A stretch of 64,000 bases of DNA. Source: Pseudomonas lurida (GTDB lineage Bacteria; Pseudomonadota; Gammaproteobacteria; Pseudomonadales; Pseudomonadaceae). The translations under genes were made by a program, and so were the position numbers. The notes under the pieces are model-generated. The model made no database searches, was not told the DNA's origin, and saw nothing but the letters and a program-made list of their open reading frames with translations. The stretch lies in the NCBI RefSeq assembly GCF_013522705.1, contig NZ_JAAMRE010000006.1, positions 124,001-188,000 on the forward strand, written 5' to 3'. Positions 19,109 to 28,388 of this stretch are shown piece by piece. How positions within the stretch are numbered: the stretch's first letter is position 1; every line of letters starts with the position of its first letter.

Positions 19109-19729
19109 ATGGACCTCGCCACCCTCGCCCTCTTCCTCCCCGCCTGCTTTGCGCTGAACATGGCGCCCGGCCCGAACAACCTGCTGTCGGTCAGCAACGC
19201 GACGCGCTATGGCTATCGCACCTCGTGCCTGGCCGGCGTCGGCCGCCTGTTGGCGTTCGCCGGGATGATCGCCCTGGCCTCGGCCGGCCTGGCGGTGGTG
19301 CTGCAAACCTCGGAGCTGCTGTTCTACGTGATCAAGCTGCTCGGCGCGGCGTATCTGTTGTATCTGGCGGTGCAGCTATGGCGCGCCAATCCCGAGGCGC
19401 CGGCCGACTCCGCGACCGCCAAAGTCGGCGTGTGGGTGCTGGCGCGTCAGGAGTTTCTGGTGGCGGCGGGCAACCCCAAAGCCATCCTGATCTTCACCGC
19501 CTTCCTGCCGCAATTCGTAGTGCCCGATCAGCCCGTCACGCCGCAATTCGCCGTGCTCGGCGCGATGTTCCTGGTGCTGGAATGGATTGCTATCTGCCTC
19601 TACGCCTTTATGGGCCTGCATATGCGTCGCTGGTTTGCCGAGCCGCGTGGCAAGCGCTGGTTCAATCGCTGCTGTGCAGGGTTGTTGTCGGCGGCGGCGT
19701 CCGTGTTGCTGATGGCCCGCCGGGCGTAA
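19109..19729 (+). CDS. LysE/RhtB family amino acid exporter
   Basis: This is an inner membrane exporter of 206 aa with the six-helix LysE/RhtB pattern. The hallmark N-terminal stretch FALNMAPGPNNLLSVSNATRYG is present, followed by GVGRLLAFAGMIALASAGLA and a long C-terminal hydrophobic half. The substrate is probably an amino acid or homoserine-lactone-type compound, by family. It is a single gene in a run of plus-strand genes with no obvious functional partner. Confidence 0.92.
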   Translation: MDLATLALFLPACFALNMAPGPNNLLSVSNATRYGYRTSCLAGVGRLLAFAGMIALASAGLAVVLQTSELLFYVIKLLGAAYLLYLAVQLWRANPEAPADSATAKVGVWVLARQEFLVAAGNPKAILIFTAFLPQFVVPDQPVTPQFAVLGAMFLVLEWIAICLYAFMGLHMRRWFAEPRGKRWFNRCCAGLLSAAASVLLMARRA

Positions 19730-19776
19730 AGCGCGTGGTCTAGACTGTGCCCACCCCTTCACGGCGGAGACCGATC

Positions 19777-20277
19777 ATGCCCAGCAAAAATACCGTCTGC
19801 CTCTGGTACGACGGCACGGCCGAAGACGCCGCGCGCTTTTACGCCAAGACCTTTCCAGACAGCGGCGTGGACGCCGTGCACAAAGCGCCCGGCGACTACC
19901 CGTCAGGTAAGCAGGGCGACGTGCTGACGGTGGAATTCCGCGTGATGGGCCTGCCGTGCCTGGGCTTGAACGGCGGGCCGATATTCCCGCAGACAGAAGC
20001 ATTTTCGTTCCAGGTGGCCACTGACGACCAGGCCGAGACGGATCGTTACTGGCACGCGATCATCGACAACGGCGGCCAGGCCAGTGCCTGCGGTTGGTGC
20101 AAGGACAAGTGGGGCGTGTCATGGCAGATCACGCCGCGGGCGTTGACCCAGGCGATTACCCATCCCGACGCCGCCACCGCCAAGCGCGCCTTCGACGCGA
20201 TGATGGGCATGGGCAAGATCGACATCGCCGTCATCGAAGCGGCGGTGAACAGTCCCCAGCTTGGCAAAAAAATCTAA
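19777..20277 (+). CDS. VOC superfamily protein (PhnB/YjdN-like)
   Basis: This is a 166-aa protein of the PhnB-like branch of the vicinal-oxygen-chelate fold, formerly annotated as 3-demethylubiquinone methyltransferase. It starts MPSKNTVCLWYDGTAEDAARFYAKTFP, the usual signature, and has FNGGPIF-like (LNGGPIFPQTEAFSFQV) and GWCKDKWGVSWQI motifs. The start at 19777 follows GGCGGAGA. The true substrate is unknown; the methyltransferase name is not supported. Confidence 0.9.
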   Translation: MPSKNTVCLWYDGTAEDAARFYAKTFPDSGVDAVHKAPGDYPSGKQGDVLTVEFRVMGLPCLGLNGGPIFPQTEAFSFQVATDDQAETDRYWHAIIDNGGQASACGWCKDKWGVSWQITPRALTQAITHPDAATAKRAFDAMMGMGKIDIAVIEAAVNSPQLGKKI

Positions 20278-20335
20278 AGATCAACCTCCGGCGGCCGTCA
20301 CCCTGGCATCCCCGAATGGACTCAATGAGGCTCAT

Positions 20336-21727
20336 GTGCGCGTTTTAACTTCTGTATTGCTTGCCGGTGGCATCGCCAGCCTGTCCGGTTGTGTCACCCA
20401 GTCCGGCAAGGTCGAGCAGATGCTCGCCGACACGCTGGCCCAACCGCTGGTGGAAAACAGCATCGTGCGCGAAGGCGACCTGCTCAGTTTCGAGCTGCTG
20501 ATGCCCGACTCCACCGGCGGCGTGCGGCGCACCATGCAGTTCGAGGCGGCGTGCTCGACCAGGCAATTGCACCTGCTGTACCTAGATGGCTCCCAGCGCG
20601 TGTACCCGCTCAAGGCCGGGCGCTATACCGAGGCGCGCAAACTGTCTGACACGCTGTACACCGCGTTGGCCGCCAACCAGACATTCGTGCGTGCCTGTGC
20701 CGAAACGCCAGCACCGGACTGGCGCCTGGTCCAGACCGATGCGCGCGATAACTGGGTGCTGCTCGACGCCGCCAGCCTCAAGACCGTGCAGGGTGAAACC
20801 CGTTTCTGGGCCGCCTTCGATAACCCGACGGTGCTCAATGACCTGCCCTATGACGCGCCCTATGCGCAAAAACGCCAGCACTTTGCGGTGTCCTGCGCCA
20901 GCGGCACGTACAAGGAACTGGCCGGCTACGACCTGGACGTGCGCAACCGCGTGAGCGATGGCCGCGTCGACAGTTTCCCGACGCCACAACCCATCGCCGG
21001 CAGCGACGCCGACTATGTATTGCTGTTCAACACGGTGTGCGCCAACCCCGAAAAAATCGCCAAGCTGGCGCCCTTCAAGCCGCGCCTGAAAGCGCCGGCG
21101 ATCATCGCCCTGTCGTCGGTGCAGCCCCAGGTGCTGGCCGCGCTTGCGCCGTTCAACCAGGACAAGCCCGCGCGCACCTTGAAGTACGTGCACTTCACCG
21201 GCACATCGACCCTCAAAGGCAAGACGTCCAACAGCACCAGCGAGCACTTCATCAGCCAGGACAAGGCCAGTGGCCAACTGCAGATCGTCCATCGCGGCGA
21301 CGGCTATGAGTCCCAGTCGGTGAGCTGGCGCAACCTGGTCTCGCTGGTATCGAAGACAACGTACGGCGGCACCGGCATGGCCGAAAGCTCGACCTTGACG
21401 CAGTTGAGCTTGACCGGCAATTGGAAAGCCTTGCCCGTCGGCGAAACCGTGGTCTACCAGACCACCCGCTCGACACTCAACAGCCTGGTGGGCAGCTATA
21501 ACAAGGTGCAGACCAACCGCTGCGTCGTCGAACGCCAATTGCCGGCCCGCGAACTCAACCCCAACCTGCTGGGGAACGCCAAGGCCTTGTCATGCCGCAC
21601 CGATGACGATAAGTACAACCGCGTCGAACATCTGTACTACCTGAGCGATTACGCCTACTTCTACGAATCGAGCACGGACAAGAACGAGTTTTTCTACGCC
21701 GATACGCGCATCGATAAGTTCGAATAA
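20336..21727 (+). CDS. Putative lipoprotein of unknown function
   Basis: This is a secreted lipoprotein of about 463 aa. The GTG at 20336 is preferred: GAGG lies 5 nt upstream and translation gives a compact lipoprotein signal (MRVLTSVLLAGGIASLSGC) with the lipobox Cys. A longer reading from an ATG at 20261 would overlap the preceding gene and place the signal internally. The rest has no domain I recognise; it is soluble-looking with several Cys and many Tyr/Asp. No operon partner is evident, and the gene is followed by a repeat block. Confidence 0.7.
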   Translation: MRVLTSVLLAGGIASLSGCVTQSGKVEQMLADTLAQPLVENSIVREGDLLSFELLMPDSTGGVRRTMQFEAACSTRQLHLLYLDGSQRVYPLKAGRYTEARKLSDTLYTALAANQTFVRACAETPAPDWRLVQTDARDNWVLLDAASLKTVQGETRFWAAFDNPTVLNDLPYDAPYAQKRQHFAVSCASGTYKELAGYDLDVRNRVSDGRVDSFPTPQPIAGSDADYVLLFNTVCANPEKIAKLAPFKPRLKAPAIIALSSVQPQVLAALAPFNQDKPARTLKYVHFTGTSTLKGKTSNSTSEHFISQDKASGQLQIVHRGDGYESQSVSWRNLVSLVSKTTYGGTGMAESSTLTQLSLTGNWKALPVGETVVYQTTRSTLNSLVGSYNKVQTNRCVVERQLPARELNPNLLGNAKALSCRTDDDKYNRVEHLYYLSDYAYFYESSTDKNEFFYADTRIDKFE

Positions 21728-21741
21728 CAGGTAACACTTCA

Positions 21742-22330
21742 GCGTCTGGCTTTGGGGCCGCTGCGCAGCCCAGCGCAAGCAAGCTTGCTCACCACAGGGA
21801 AGCGCGGTGCGACCACTCTCTGTGGTGAGCGGTTTCTTGTGTTGAACGGGCCTTTTTAGTGAGCAGTCCTTTTGTGGTGAGCAAGCTTGCTTGCTCACCA
21901 CAGGGGAGCGCGGTGCGACCACTCTCTGTGGTGAGCGGTTTCTTGTGTTGAACGGGCCTTTTTAGTGAGCAGTCCTTTTGTGGTGAGCGGGCTTGCCCCG
22001 CGCTGGGCTGCGCAGCGGCCCCTCCCATCCACCGTGTACTTTCAGGTAAACCCCACCGCCTGGCTTTGGGGCCGCTGCGCAGCCCAGCGCAAGCAAGCTT
22101 GCTCACCACAGGGAAGCGCGGTGCGACCACTCTCTGTGGTGAGCGGTTTCTTGTGTTGAACAGGCCTTTTTAGTGAGCAGTCCTTTTGTGGTGAGCGGGC
22201 TTGCCCCGCGCTGGGCTGCGCAGCGGCCCCCTCCCATCCACCGCGTACTTTCAGGTAAACCCCAGCGCCTGGCTTTGGGGCCGCTGCGCAGCCCTGCGCA
22301 AGCAGGCTTGCTCACCACAGGGGAATTGGA
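21742..22330. repeat. Block of 208-bp tandem repeats built from long palindromic elements
   Basis: The space between two genes (21728-22391) is almost entirely repeat. A unit of about 100 bp starting gcttgctcaccacagg and ending gtggtgagc occurs at 21783, 21889 and 22097. Bases 21889-22096 and 22097-22304 form a 208-bp tandem pair. Each 208-bp unit contains an imperfect inverted repeat (about 21979-22110 and 22187-22318) whose arms start TGTGGTGAGCGGGCTTG and end in the matching CAAGC.TGCTCACCACA. Related copies occur at 28139, 43777 and 63522. The pattern is that of Pseudomonas REP/REPIN-like intergenic elements; no gene is seen here. Confidence 0.85.
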
Positions 22331-22391
22331 CAAGACACACTCGTTGCGGCGGGCCTGTCTTTTGCTGTGGTGGGCAAACTGCGCCAAAGGC

Positions 22392-24590
22392 TTATCGGAT
22401 GGACACCGCCGCTCGCGCGCTGTGCAGCTTCTTGTAGCTGTCGATCAAGCGCAAGTGCCGGTCCAGTCCTTCGAGCTTCATGCTGGTCGGGGTCAACCCA
22501 TGGAACCGCACGCTACCGTCGACCGAGCCGATCACCGCATCCATGCGCTCATCGCCGAACATGCGCCGGAAGTTGGCCTCGTAGTCCGCCAGTTCCAGGT
22601 CGTCGTCCAGTTCCATCTCCAGCACGGCGTTGAGCGCTTGGTAGAACAGCCCGCGCTCGGCGGTGTTGTCGTTGTACTGCAGGAACATCTCCACGCACTC
22701 CTTGGCCTCTTCATACTGGCGCAAGGCAAGGAAGATCAGCAGTTTCAGCTCCAGGATGGTGAGTTGGCCCCACGCGGTGTTGTCGTCGAACTCGATGCCG
22801 ATCAGGGTGGTGATGTCGGTGTAATCGTCCAGCTCGCTTTCGATCAGGCGCTCAACCAAGGCCTCCAGCTCTGCGTCGTCCAGGCGGTGCAGGTTGAGGA
22901 TATCGGCGCGGAAAAACAGGGCCTTGTTGGTGTTGTCCCAGATCAGATCTTCCACCGGGTAGATTTCCGAGTAGTCCGGCACCAGGATCCGACAGGCCGT
23001 GGCGCCAAGGTGGTCGTACACCGCCATGTAGGACTCTTTACCCATGCTATCGAGAATGCCGAACAACGTTGCGGCTTCCTCGACGTTGGAGTTTTCGCCC
23101 TGACCGGAGAAGTCCCATTCGACAAATTCGTAATCCGAACGGGCACTGAAGAAACGCCACGACACCACGCCGCTGGAGTCGATGAAGTGCTCGACGAAAT
23201 TATTCGGCTCGGTCACCGCCTGGCCTTCGAACGTCGGCTGCGGCAGGTCGTTCAGGCCTTCGAAACTGCGGCCCTGCAGCAGTTCGGTGAGGCTGCGCTC
23301 CAGCGCCACTTCCAGGCTCGGGTGCGCGCCGAACGAGGCGAACACGCCACCGGTGCGCGGGTTCATCAGGGTCACGCACATCACCGGGAACTCACCGCCC
23401 AGCGACGCATCCTTGACCAGCACAGGGAACCCCTGGGCCTCCAGGCCTTGAATGCCGGCCAGGATGTTCGGGTACTTGGCCAGCACCTCGGCGGGCACAT
23501 CCGGCAGGGCGAATTCACCTTCGATGATTTCGCGCTTCACCGCCCGCTCGAAAATCTCCGACAGGCACTGCACCTGGGCTTCGGCCAGGGTGTTGCCGGC
23601 ACTCATGCCATTACTGAGGTAGAGGTTTTCGATCAGGTTGGACGGGAAATACACCACCTCGCCATCCGAGCGGCGCACGAACGGCAGCGATACGATGCCG
23701 CGCTCTTCGTTGCCGGAGTTGGTGTCGAACAGGTGCGAACCACGCAGTTCGCCGTCGCGGTTGTAGACCTTCAGGCAATAGGCGTCGAGGATGTCTGTCG
23801 GCAGTTCATCGTTCGGACCGGGCTGGAACCAGCGCTCATCCGGGTAATGCACGAACGGCGCGTTGGCCAGCTCTTCGCCCCAGAACTGATCGTTGTAGAA
23901 GAAGTTGCAGTTGAGCCGCTCGATGAACTCACCCAGCGCCGACGCCAGGGCGCCCTCTTTGGTCGCGCCCTTGCCATTGGTGAAGCACATCGGCGAGTGC
24001 GCATCGCGGATATGCAGCGACCACACGTTCGGCACGATATTGCGCCACGACGCGATTTCAATCTTCATGCCCAGGCCCGCCAGAATGCCGGACATATTGG
24101 CGATGGTCTGCTCCAGCGGCAGGTCTTTACCGGCGATATAGGTTCCGCCGTCGGACAGCGCGCTGGGCATCAACAAGGCCTGGGCGTCGGCGTCGAGGTT
24201 GTCGACTTCTTCGATCACGAATTGCGGCCCGGCCTGCACCACTTTCTTCACGGTGCAGCGGTCGATGGAACGCAGGACGCCTTGACGGTCCTTATCGGAA
24301 ATGTCCGCAGGCAACTCGACCTGGATCTTGAAAATCTGGTTGTAGCGGTTTTCCGGGTCGACGATGTTGTTCTGCGACAAACGAATATTGTCGGTGGGGA
24401 TATTGCGTGTCTGGCAGTACAGCTTCACGAAATACGCCGCGCACAGCGCAGACGATGCCAGGAAATAATCAAAGGGGCCCGGCGCCGAGCCATCGCCTTT
24501 ATAGCGAATGGGCTGGTCGGCAATCACCGTGAAGTCATCGAACTTGGCTTCAAGCCGGAGGTTGTCGAGAAAGTTGACCTTAATTTCCAT
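22392..24590 (-). CDS. OsmC domain-YcaO domain fusion protein
   Basis: This 732-aa protein has an N-terminal OsmC-like domain (about 1-135, with the Cys of SSALCAAYFVK as the candidate redox Cys), then a YcaO domain (about 170-560) with ATP-site-like stretches (SPMCFTNGKGATKEGALASALGEFIERL and AEAQVQCLSEIFERAVK), and a helical, acidic C-terminal part with repeat-like character (about 590-720). E. coli YcaO, which has the YcaO plus C-terminal part only, is reported to help RimO methylthiolate ribosomal protein S12. Stand-alone YcaO proteins use ATP to activate amide bonds. The start at 24590 gives MEIKVNFLDN. The role of the OsmC domain is unknown. The gene is monocistronic. Confidence 0.9.
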   Translation of the reverse strand: MEIKVNFLDNLRLEAKFDDFTVIADQPIRYKGDGSAPGPFDYFLASSALCAAYFVKLYCQTRNIPTDNIRLSQNNIVDPENRYNQIFKIQVELPADISDKDRQGVLRSIDRCTVKKVVQAGPQFVIEEVDNLDADAQALLMPSALSDGGTYIAGKDLPLEQTIANMSGILAGLGMKIEIASWRNIVPNVWSLHIRDAHSPMCFTNGKGATKEGALASALGEFIERLNCNFFYNDQFWGEELANAPFVHYPDERWFQPGPNDELPTDILDAYCLKVYNRDGELRGSHLFDTNSGNEERGIVSLPFVRRSDGEVVYFPSNLIENLYLSNGMSAGNTLAEAQVQCLSEIFERAVKREIIEGEFALPDVPAEVLAKYPNILAGIQGLEAQGFPVLVKDASLGGEFPVMCVTLMNPRTGGVFASFGAHPSLEVALERSLTELLQGRSFEGLNDLPQPTFEGQAVTEPNNFVEHFIDSSGVVSWRFFSARSDYEFVEWDFSGQGENSNVEEAATLFGILDSMGKESYMAVYDHLGATACRILVPDYSEIYPVEDLIWDNTNKALFFRADILNLHRLDDAELEALVERLIESELDDYTDITTLIGIEFDDNTAWGQLTILELKLLIFLALRQYEEAKECVEMFLQYNDNTAERGLFYQALNAVLEMELDDDLELADYEANFRRMFGDERMDAVIGSVDGSVRFHGLTPTSMKLEGLDRHLRLIDSYKKLHSARAAVSIR

Positions 24591-24753
24591 GCGGGCACAC
24601 CAGAATAACGGGCTAAACAAAAATGGCCGCCATTATGGGGTTTTTCATCGGGAAGTTTCAGGCTTTTGACCAGCGGCGGATCAATTGCCAAATGAATATT
24701 AACTTTTTGTGACTTGCCGCCGATGGACTGGGCGCAACCAGGGAGTAGTCCGA

Positions 24754-26319
24754 ATGCGCAACAACCAGCCCGTAACACAGCGTGAGATTTCCCTCGCGCC
24801 GCAGCAGAAACTCATCTCCGCTACAGACGTGCAGGGGATGATCACTTACTGCAACGACGCTTTCGTCGAGATCAGCGGTTTCAACCGCGACGATCTGATC
24901 GGCGCCCCGCAGAACATCGTGCGCCACCCCGACGTGCCACCGGCCGTGTTCGAACACATGTGGAAAGCTCTCAAGCAAGGCCAGCCCTGGATGGGCATCG
25001 TCAAAAACCGCTCGAAGAACGGCGACCATTATTGGGTCAACGCCTACGTCACGCCGATCTTCGACGGCAGTCGGGTGGTAGGTTTCGAGTCGGTGCGGGT
25101 CAAGCCCACCGCCGATGAAATCCGCCGCGCCCAAACCCTCTATCAACGCATCAGCCACGGCAAAACCGGCGTACCGCGCCAGGACGCGTGGCTGGCCGGC
25201 CTGTTGAACGGTGTGCCGTATGCGGCCAGCGGTATCGCCGGCAGCCTGGCCGGGTTGTTTCTCAGCGCACCGGTGGCCGTCGCGGTTGCTGTAGCGGTGG
25301 CGTTGCCGATAGGCATGCTCTGCTCAAGGGCACGCCACGGCAGCACGCTGCGCCTATTGCAAGGGGTCGAGCCCTCCACGTCGGATGCGTTGATCGCGCA
25401 GATGTACAGCGACGCGCGCGGCCCGCAGGCACGTTTGGAAACCGCGTTCCAAAGCCAGAACGCGCGCCTGAAAACCTGCCTCACCCGCCTGCAGGACAGC
25501 GCTGAACAACTCAGCACCCTGGCCGGGCAATCCGACCAGTTGGCCAGCGCCAGCGCCCGGGGCCTGGACCGCCAACGGGTGGAGACCGAACAGGTGTCCG
25601 CTGCCGTTAACCAGATGGCCGCGACGACGCAGGAAGTCGCCAGTCACGTACAGCGCACCGCCGACGCCACCCAGCAAGCCAACGTGCTCACCGGCCGCGG
25701 CCGCGAAGTGGCGCGCGATACCCGTCACGCCATCGAGCGGCTGTCGGCGGTAGTCGGCGAGACCGGCGTCTCCGTGGCGCAACTGGCGCGTGACAGCGAT
25801 GAAATCGGCACCGTGGTCGACGTGATCAAAGGCATCGCAGACCAGACCAACTTGCTGGCGCTCAACGCCGCCATCGAAGCCGCCCGCGCCGGTGAGCAAG
25901 GTCGCGGCTTTGCGGTGGTGGCCGATGAGGTTCGTCAACTGGCCCAGCGTACCTCACAGTCAACGACCCAGATCCACGCGTTGATTACGCAACTGCAAAC
26001 GTCTTCCAGCAACGCGGTGCAAAGCATGCACAACGGTCAGCGCCAAGCGCAGGAAGGCGTGGCGCGGGTGCTCGAAGCAGACCAGGCGCTGGCGGGGATC
26101 AGCGAGGCGGTGTCGCATATTACCGAGATGACCACTCAGATCGCCGCCGCCACCGAAGAACAAAGCGCGGTGGCCGAAGAGATCAGCCGCAACATCACCA
26201 CCATCGCCGAACTGGCCGACCAAACCTCGATGCAGGCCCGTCAATCGACAGACCTGAGCAGGGAACTGACCGACACAGCGTCGACTCAGTACGCGTTGGT
26301 TGAGCGGTTCAATCGCTGA
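24754..26319 (+). CDS. Aer-type aerotaxis receptor (PAS plus methyl-accepting signalling domain)
   Basis: This is a 521-aa chemoreceptor. The N-terminal PAS domain (about 10-120) carries [23 protein letters not shown] and the [21 protein letters not shown] motif of FAD-binding Aer PAS domains. It is followed by a hydrophobic pair of segments (about 155-200, [15 protein letters not shown]... [11 protein letters not shown]) and a cytoplasmic signalling domain with the conserved hairpin tip [32 protein letters not shown]. It senses redox/oxygen through FAD without a periplasmic domain. A GGAG lies 7 nt before the ATG. It matches Pseudomonas Aer in length and layout; which paralogue it is cannot be told here. 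Confidence 0.93.
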   Translation: MRNNQPVTQREISLAPQQKLISATDVQGMITYCNDAFVEISGFNRDDLIGAPQNIVRHPDVPPAVFEHMWKALKQGQPWMGIVKNRSKNGDHYWVNAYVTPIFDGSRVVGFESVRVKPTADEIRRAQTLYQRISHGKTGVPRQDAWLAGLLNGVPYAASGIAGSLAGLFLSAPVAVAVAVAVALPIGMLCSRARHGSTLRLLQGVEPSTSDALIAQMYSDARGPQARLETAFQSQNARLKTCLTRLQDSAEQLSTLAGQSDQLASASARGLDRQRVETEQVSAAVNQMAATTQEVASHVQRTADATQQANVLTGRGREVARDTRHAIERLSAVVGETGVSVAQLARDSDEIGTVVDVIKGIADQTNLLALNAAIEAARAGEQGRGFAVVADEVRQLAQRTSQSTTQIHALITQLQTSSSNAVQSMHNGQRQAQEGVARVLEADQALAGISEAVSHITEMTTQIAAATEEQSAVAEEISRNITTIAELADQTSMQARQSTDLSRELTDTASTQYALVERFNR

Positions 26320-26360
26320 AGCCGCGACAACGGTGTGACCGAGGTGCATCACCGGCAGCA

Positions 26361-27761
26361 TCAAGGCTGCCGGCGATACATCCCGGTCAGGTAGTCGGGA
26401 AAGTCCGGCTCTGCGTTGTGCCTGATCACCGCGAAATCTTTTACCAGTTGGATGTGATACGGCCCGGTGCCTTTGCTGGCCAAAGGTGCACGCACGATGA
26501 TCAGGTTCTCGGTTTCCATCGGCACGCGCTGCTGCGTGGTGACGATAGGTTTTCCGCTGGCGGTGTCGTGGAGGGTCACGCTGAATTGCGCCACTTCGCG
26601 GCCCTGGGCATCGCGCTGGGGCAGGATCTTCAAGTCCAGGTCACCGTCGCGGCCCAGGTAGTCGTCGCGCATCTGGTAATGGCCGCTGCGCTGGTCGCGG
26701 GCTACGTCGCCGTACTTGGGGTACTCCGGCTCGCGGTCCTCGACATGCAGTTGCACTGCCAACTGCGACGCACCTTTCTTGCCGCTGCTGACCCAGGCGC
26801 CGCGGTAGTCGAAGGGTGCGACGCTGTCACGGGTGATCTGCCAGGTGCCGGTCTGATGGCCGTCGTCAGCCGATTCGTGCAGGTAAACGAAGGGTTTGTC
26901 CTCATAGTCGCCCATCGAGCCCACCAGTTTGATCGGTTTGCCGCTGCCACTTTTGGTGTAGCGCACTTCGCCGATCAGTACCTCGCCTTGCTGCTGATAC
27001 CAGAGTTGCACCGGGATCTTGCCGTTGAGAGTGCCGGCGAGCATCTGCGGATCTTCATTGACCGGCCCTTCCAGGCGCGGGGTTTCACGCCACTGGCCGT
27101 CCTTCCATTCGCCGCTGGTGCGCAGCATGTAGCCTTTGGGCATGCTGGTGCCGTCGTCGCTTGCCGGTACTTCTTCCTGCGTATAGGCGCTGAGTCGCAC
27201 CAGCTCGCCGTGGCGCATCTGCCAACGGCTGGCGCGCGTCCAGCAGCAGCCCCGGTCGGTTTGCGAATGGATGATGCCGTCCTTGGGATTGACCGAGAAC
27301 ATGCCGCCGGAGGTCTCGTTCGCCAGGTCGGTGAGTGGGCGATTGAACACCCAGCGTGGCTGCTGCGGATCTTGCAGGTACACGTCGTAGTTCGACTGAA
27401 AGCCCGCATCGGCGCCGTCGCCGTTACGGATCGCCAGATCCTGGCGACCGTCCTGGTTGATATCGGCGAAATACACCACGCCATTTTCGCCGACCAGGCG
27501 CCACTCCAGAGTCTTGCCGTCGCCGTCGAGCGGCACGCTGGCAGCAGGCGTGCGCAGTTGCTGGAGGATCGCCAGGGTGGTTTTATCGCGCAGGGTGACC
27601 AGCGCCGGCGCCAGTTGCTGCAGGTCTTGCGGCACGTCAGGAAACAGCACTTCCAGCAGAAACCGGCCGCTGGGGTCATTCAGCGAAAACGAGCGGGGCT
27701 CGGCCATGGCCGTGGTCGCGAACATCGTTGAGACAAACACTGCGCTGACGAGCGAACGCAT
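26361..27761 (-). CDS. Periplasmic protein of unknown function with FG-GAP-like segment
   Basis: This is a secreted protein of about 466 aa. The signal peptide ends at TAMA-EPRS, and AAGG lies 9 nt before the chosen ATG (27761; another in-frame ATG is 9 nt upstream). Around residues 105-135 a segment YFADINQDGRQDLAIRNGDGAD resembles an FG-GAP/VCBS calcium-binding repeat. A Cys pair (GCCW) follows. The rest is beta-rich with repeated Tyr/Trp and no domain I can name. It is convergent with the aerotaxis gene and stands alone. Confidence 0.65.
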   Translation of the reverse strand: MRSLVSAVFVSTMFATTAMAEPRSFSLNDPSGRFLLEVLFPDVPQDLQQLAPALVTLRDKTTLAILQQLRTPAASVPLDGDGKTLEWRLVGENGVVYFADINQDGRQDLAIRNGDGADAGFQSNYDVYLQDPQQPRWVFNRPLTDLANETSGGMFSVNPKDGIIHSQTDRGCCWTRASRWQMRHGELVRLSAYTQEEVPASDDGTSMPKGYMLRTSGEWKDGQWRETPRLEGPVNEDPQMLAGTLNGKIPVQLWYQQQGEVLIGEVRYTKSGSGKPIKLVGSMGDYEDKPFVYLHESADDGHQTGTWQITRDSVAPFDYRGAWVSSGKKGASQLAVQLHVEDREPEYPKYGDVARDQRSGHYQMRDDYLGRDGDLDLKILPQRDAQGREVAQFSVTLHDTASGKPIVTTQQRVPMETENLIIVRAPLASKGTGPYHIQLVKDFAVIRHNAEPDFPDYLTGMYRRQP

Positions 27762-27887
27762 GGAAAGCATCCTTGCTGAAATCCGGGGGCCGCAGTGTAA
27801 AGGCAAACCGCGAAGGCTTCGAACAAATTGCTGTGGGCGCGCGGGCGGGCTGTTATGTTGCGTGCTTCTTATGCCTAGGGAGGTGTC

Positions 27888-28064
27888 ATGGAACCGTTAG
27901 CCGACAACGCAGCCTTGCTGCTTATCGACATGCAGCAAGGCATGAACCAGCCGACCCTGGGGCGGCGCAACAACCCGGATGCCGAGCGGCATATGCAGCA
28001 ATTGCTCGTCGCCTGGCGCCAATGCGCGCGTCCGGTGGTGCATGTGCGGCATATCTCCCGTTGA
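27888..28064 (+). pseudogene. Truncated isochorismatase-like cysteine hydrolase
   Basis: The 58 codons start MEPLADNAALLLIDMQQGMNQ and run to PVVHVRHISR before a stop. This is the N-terminal third of an isochorismatase-family cysteine hydrolase, including the catalytic Asp of LLLIDMQ. The remainder, with the catalytic Lys and Cys, is absent. A Shine-Dalgarno (GGGAGG) precedes the ATG, so the gene was once normal. It ends next to a palindromic repeat. A further open stretch (28065-28135) downstream shows no similarity I recognise. It is probably a deletion remnant. Confidence 0.75.
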
Positions 28065-28138
28065 GCAACCTGGCGATGGACTATGCCAACGTGGTCGAAA
28101 GTTCACAGATACTGGACTTAAAGGCTGACACATAAACC

Positions 28139-28288
28139 TGTGGTAAGCGGGCTTGTCGAATCGTCGCACCGCCCGCGCTGGGCCGCGAAGCGGCCCTGTT
28201 CCCAGACACCGCGGTGTGCCAGGCAAAAACGCCTGGCAGGTTTTGGGGCTGCTGCGCAGCCCAGCGCAGGGCAAGCCTGCTCACCACA
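28139..28288. repeat. Palindromic intergenic element of the TGTGGTGAGC family
   Basis: This is a 150-bp element with inverted ends (TGTGGTAAGCGGGCTTG and CAAGCCTGCTCACCACA) and internal GC arms (gggccgcgaagcggccc, gggctgctgcgcagccc). It is related to the elements at 21979-22318. It fills most of the 28065-28388 gap between the pseudogene and nirD; I see nothing else in that gap. Confidence 0.75.
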
Positions 28289-28388
28289 ATAACCTCACAT
28301 TGCTCAGGCTCTGTGTTCTATCGAAGAGGTCTAGATACCTGTGCCTATCGGGGCAGGCTCCCACATCGTGCTCTGTGTAGGTCAGGAT

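Noticed and set aside
21742..22330. CRISPR-like array
   Set aside because: Units are about 100-208 bp, internally palindromic and nearly identical throughout, with no short constant repeat plus unique spacers and no cas genes.
22173..24608. Long plus-strand frame opposite the OsmC-YcaO gene
   Set aside because: It starts inside the repeat block and mirrors the YcaO codon pattern; no domain and no Shine-Dalgarno.
27773..28135. A 120-codon gene overlapping the isochorismatase fragment in another frame
   Set aside because: It has no Shine-Dalgarno or domain, and the overlapping frame clearly encodes the hydrolase N-terminus.
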